From Candidatus Apopatocola equi (GTDB lineage: Bacteria; Bacillota; Clostridia; Oscillospirales; Oscillospiraceae): a stretch of 6,716 nucleotides of DNA. The DNA lies in contig JAGHSH010000132.1 of assembly GCA_018065965.1 (NCBI GenBank), positions 1 through 6,716 on the forward strand, in the 5' to 3' direction. Under the pieces are notes generated by a model that was given only the letters and a program-made list of their open reading frames with translations, was not told the DNA's origin and made no database searches. Below are positions 6,135-6,716 of this stretch, one piece after another; the stretch's first letter is position 1, and every line of letters begins with the position of its first letter. Both the position numbers and the translations under genes were made by a program.

Positions 6135-6716
6135 TACTCCATATACACCACGGGCTTGATGAGGTCGGCGCTCTTGTCCTTCATGAGCTGCAGAGCCTCC
6201 TCCATGTGATCGAAGCCATGGAAGCGGTGGGTGAGCATCAGGGAGGGATCCACGCGGCCGGCGGTGATCATGGCCGCCAGCTTCTCGCTGCGCAGACGGC
6301 CTCCGGGCATGAGCCCGCAGCGGATCTGCTTGTGGGACATACCGCAGCCCCATTCGATGCGGGGGATCTTCACGAACTCGCCGCTGCCCAGATAGTTCAC
6401 GCTGCCGATGATGCCGCCGGGCTTGAGCATGGTCACGGCCTGAGCAAAGGTATCGTTATCGCCGCCGCAGATGAGCACCTTATCCACTCCTCTGCCGCCG
6501 GTAAGCTCCAGAAGCTGGGTGTCGATGGGGCCGTCCTTGTAGGAGAGGAAGGAGGAGGCGCCGTAGGCCTTTGCCGCCTCTCTGCACTTCTGACGGGTAC
6601 CCACGCAGAAGATGCTGGCCGCGCCCCGGAGGGCTGCGCCGGCAGTGGCCATGAGCCCCACCGGGCCGATGCCGATGACCGCCACATCATCGCCGAACTA
6701 CACATCGGCCAGCTCG
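6134..6716 (-). CDS. NADP-dependent isopropanol-type alcohol dehydrogenase, 3' part, interrupted by in-frame TAG
   Basis: Leftward, stop TAA (6136-6134), 5' half beyond the right edge. The visible part is the Rossmann and C-terminal region of a zinc-type medium-chain dehydrogenase, which reversibly oxidises secondary alcohols. It matches the remembered Clostridium beijerinckii enzyme along its length: GIGPVGLM (nucleotide-binding loop, from 6673), VGTR (6604-6593; the Gly-Ser/Thr-Arg that favours NADP), EWGCGM, GGRLRSEKL, HGFDHMEEALQLMKDK and DLIKPVV near the end. Reading in from the edge gives E-L-A-D-V, then TAG (6700-6698), then F-G-D-D-V. The C. beijerinckii protein has E-L-A-D-I-Q at that place, so the TAG replaces a Gln codon (CAG to TAG). 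The 187 codons after it have no further stops or shifts and match the expected remaining length. GTG 6685 is the first possible restart but has no ribosome binding site, and such a product would lack the catalytic zinc domain. So this is a nonsense-disrupted gene, a sequence error near a contig end, or read-through. Confidence 0.85.

Noticed and set aside
6434..6685. Translation restart at GTG 6685 giving a functional short dehydrogenase
   Set aside because: No ribosome binding site precedes it, and the product would begin inside the nucleotide-binding fold without the zinc catalytic domain.
6698..6700. Pyrrolysine or genome-wide TAG reassignment as the explanation for the amber codon
   Set aside because: Pyrrolysine is known mainly in methylamine methyltransferases, and Firmicutes with TAG read as Gln are not known to me. 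Position 16 bases from the window edge makes a sequence error or simple mutation likelier. Kept only as a check within the finding.
1..6716. CRISPR array, tRNA or rRNA genes, insertion sequence, phage or defence genes
   Set aside because: No regularly spaced repeats, no cloverleaf-like sequence, no transposase or integrase motifs and no terminal repeats were seen. Nearly all the sequence is explained by five recognisable coding regions plus the lipoprotein start.

Overview
The window looks like a GC-rich Clostridia genome fragment (Firmicutes, most like gut Oscillospiraceae/Ruminococcaceae relatives). Signs of this are the GC-rich coding sequence, strong AAGGGAG-type ribosome binding sites, a surface protein with S-layer-homology-like repeats, and an alcohol dehydrogenase closest in memory to the clostridial NADP-dependent isopropanol dehydrogenase. 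The assignment rests on reading and recollection, not on a database search. The odd total length suggests a small contig, so both edges may be contig ends.

Layout. Positions 1-1614 hold a leftward operon. A membrane-anchored transglutaminase-like surface protein comes first, followed after a 16-base gap by a lipoprotein that runs off the left edge. A 180-base divergent promoter region follows (about 1615-1794), with one sigma-70-type promoter pointing each way. Positions 1795-6070 hold a rightward, tightly packed operon: a PepD-type aminoacyl-histidine dipeptidase, then mnmG, then mnmA. Each gene overlaps the next by four bases (ATGA). A nested inverted repeat ending in TTTT closes the operon. 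The last 580 bases hold the 3' half of a leftward zinc-type alcohol dehydrogenase gene, convergent with mnmA and interrupted by an in-frame TAG near the right edge.

Functional logic. MnmG (working with MnmE, not present here) and MnmA act on the same nucleotide, the wobble uridine U34 of certain tRNAs. MnmG helps build the C5 side chain and MnmA replaces the 2-oxygen with sulfur. Their translational coupling is the clearest functional association in the window. The peptidase supplies housekeeping amino-acid salvage and probably shares only the promoter. The leftward pair looks like a cell-surface module.

I did not find a convincing new biological system. The points most worth checking are the amber codon inside the dehydrogenase, the missing canonical start of the transglutaminase-like gene (next to a GATA tandem duplication), the MnmG-MnmA pairing, and the compact Cys-rich MnmA variant.
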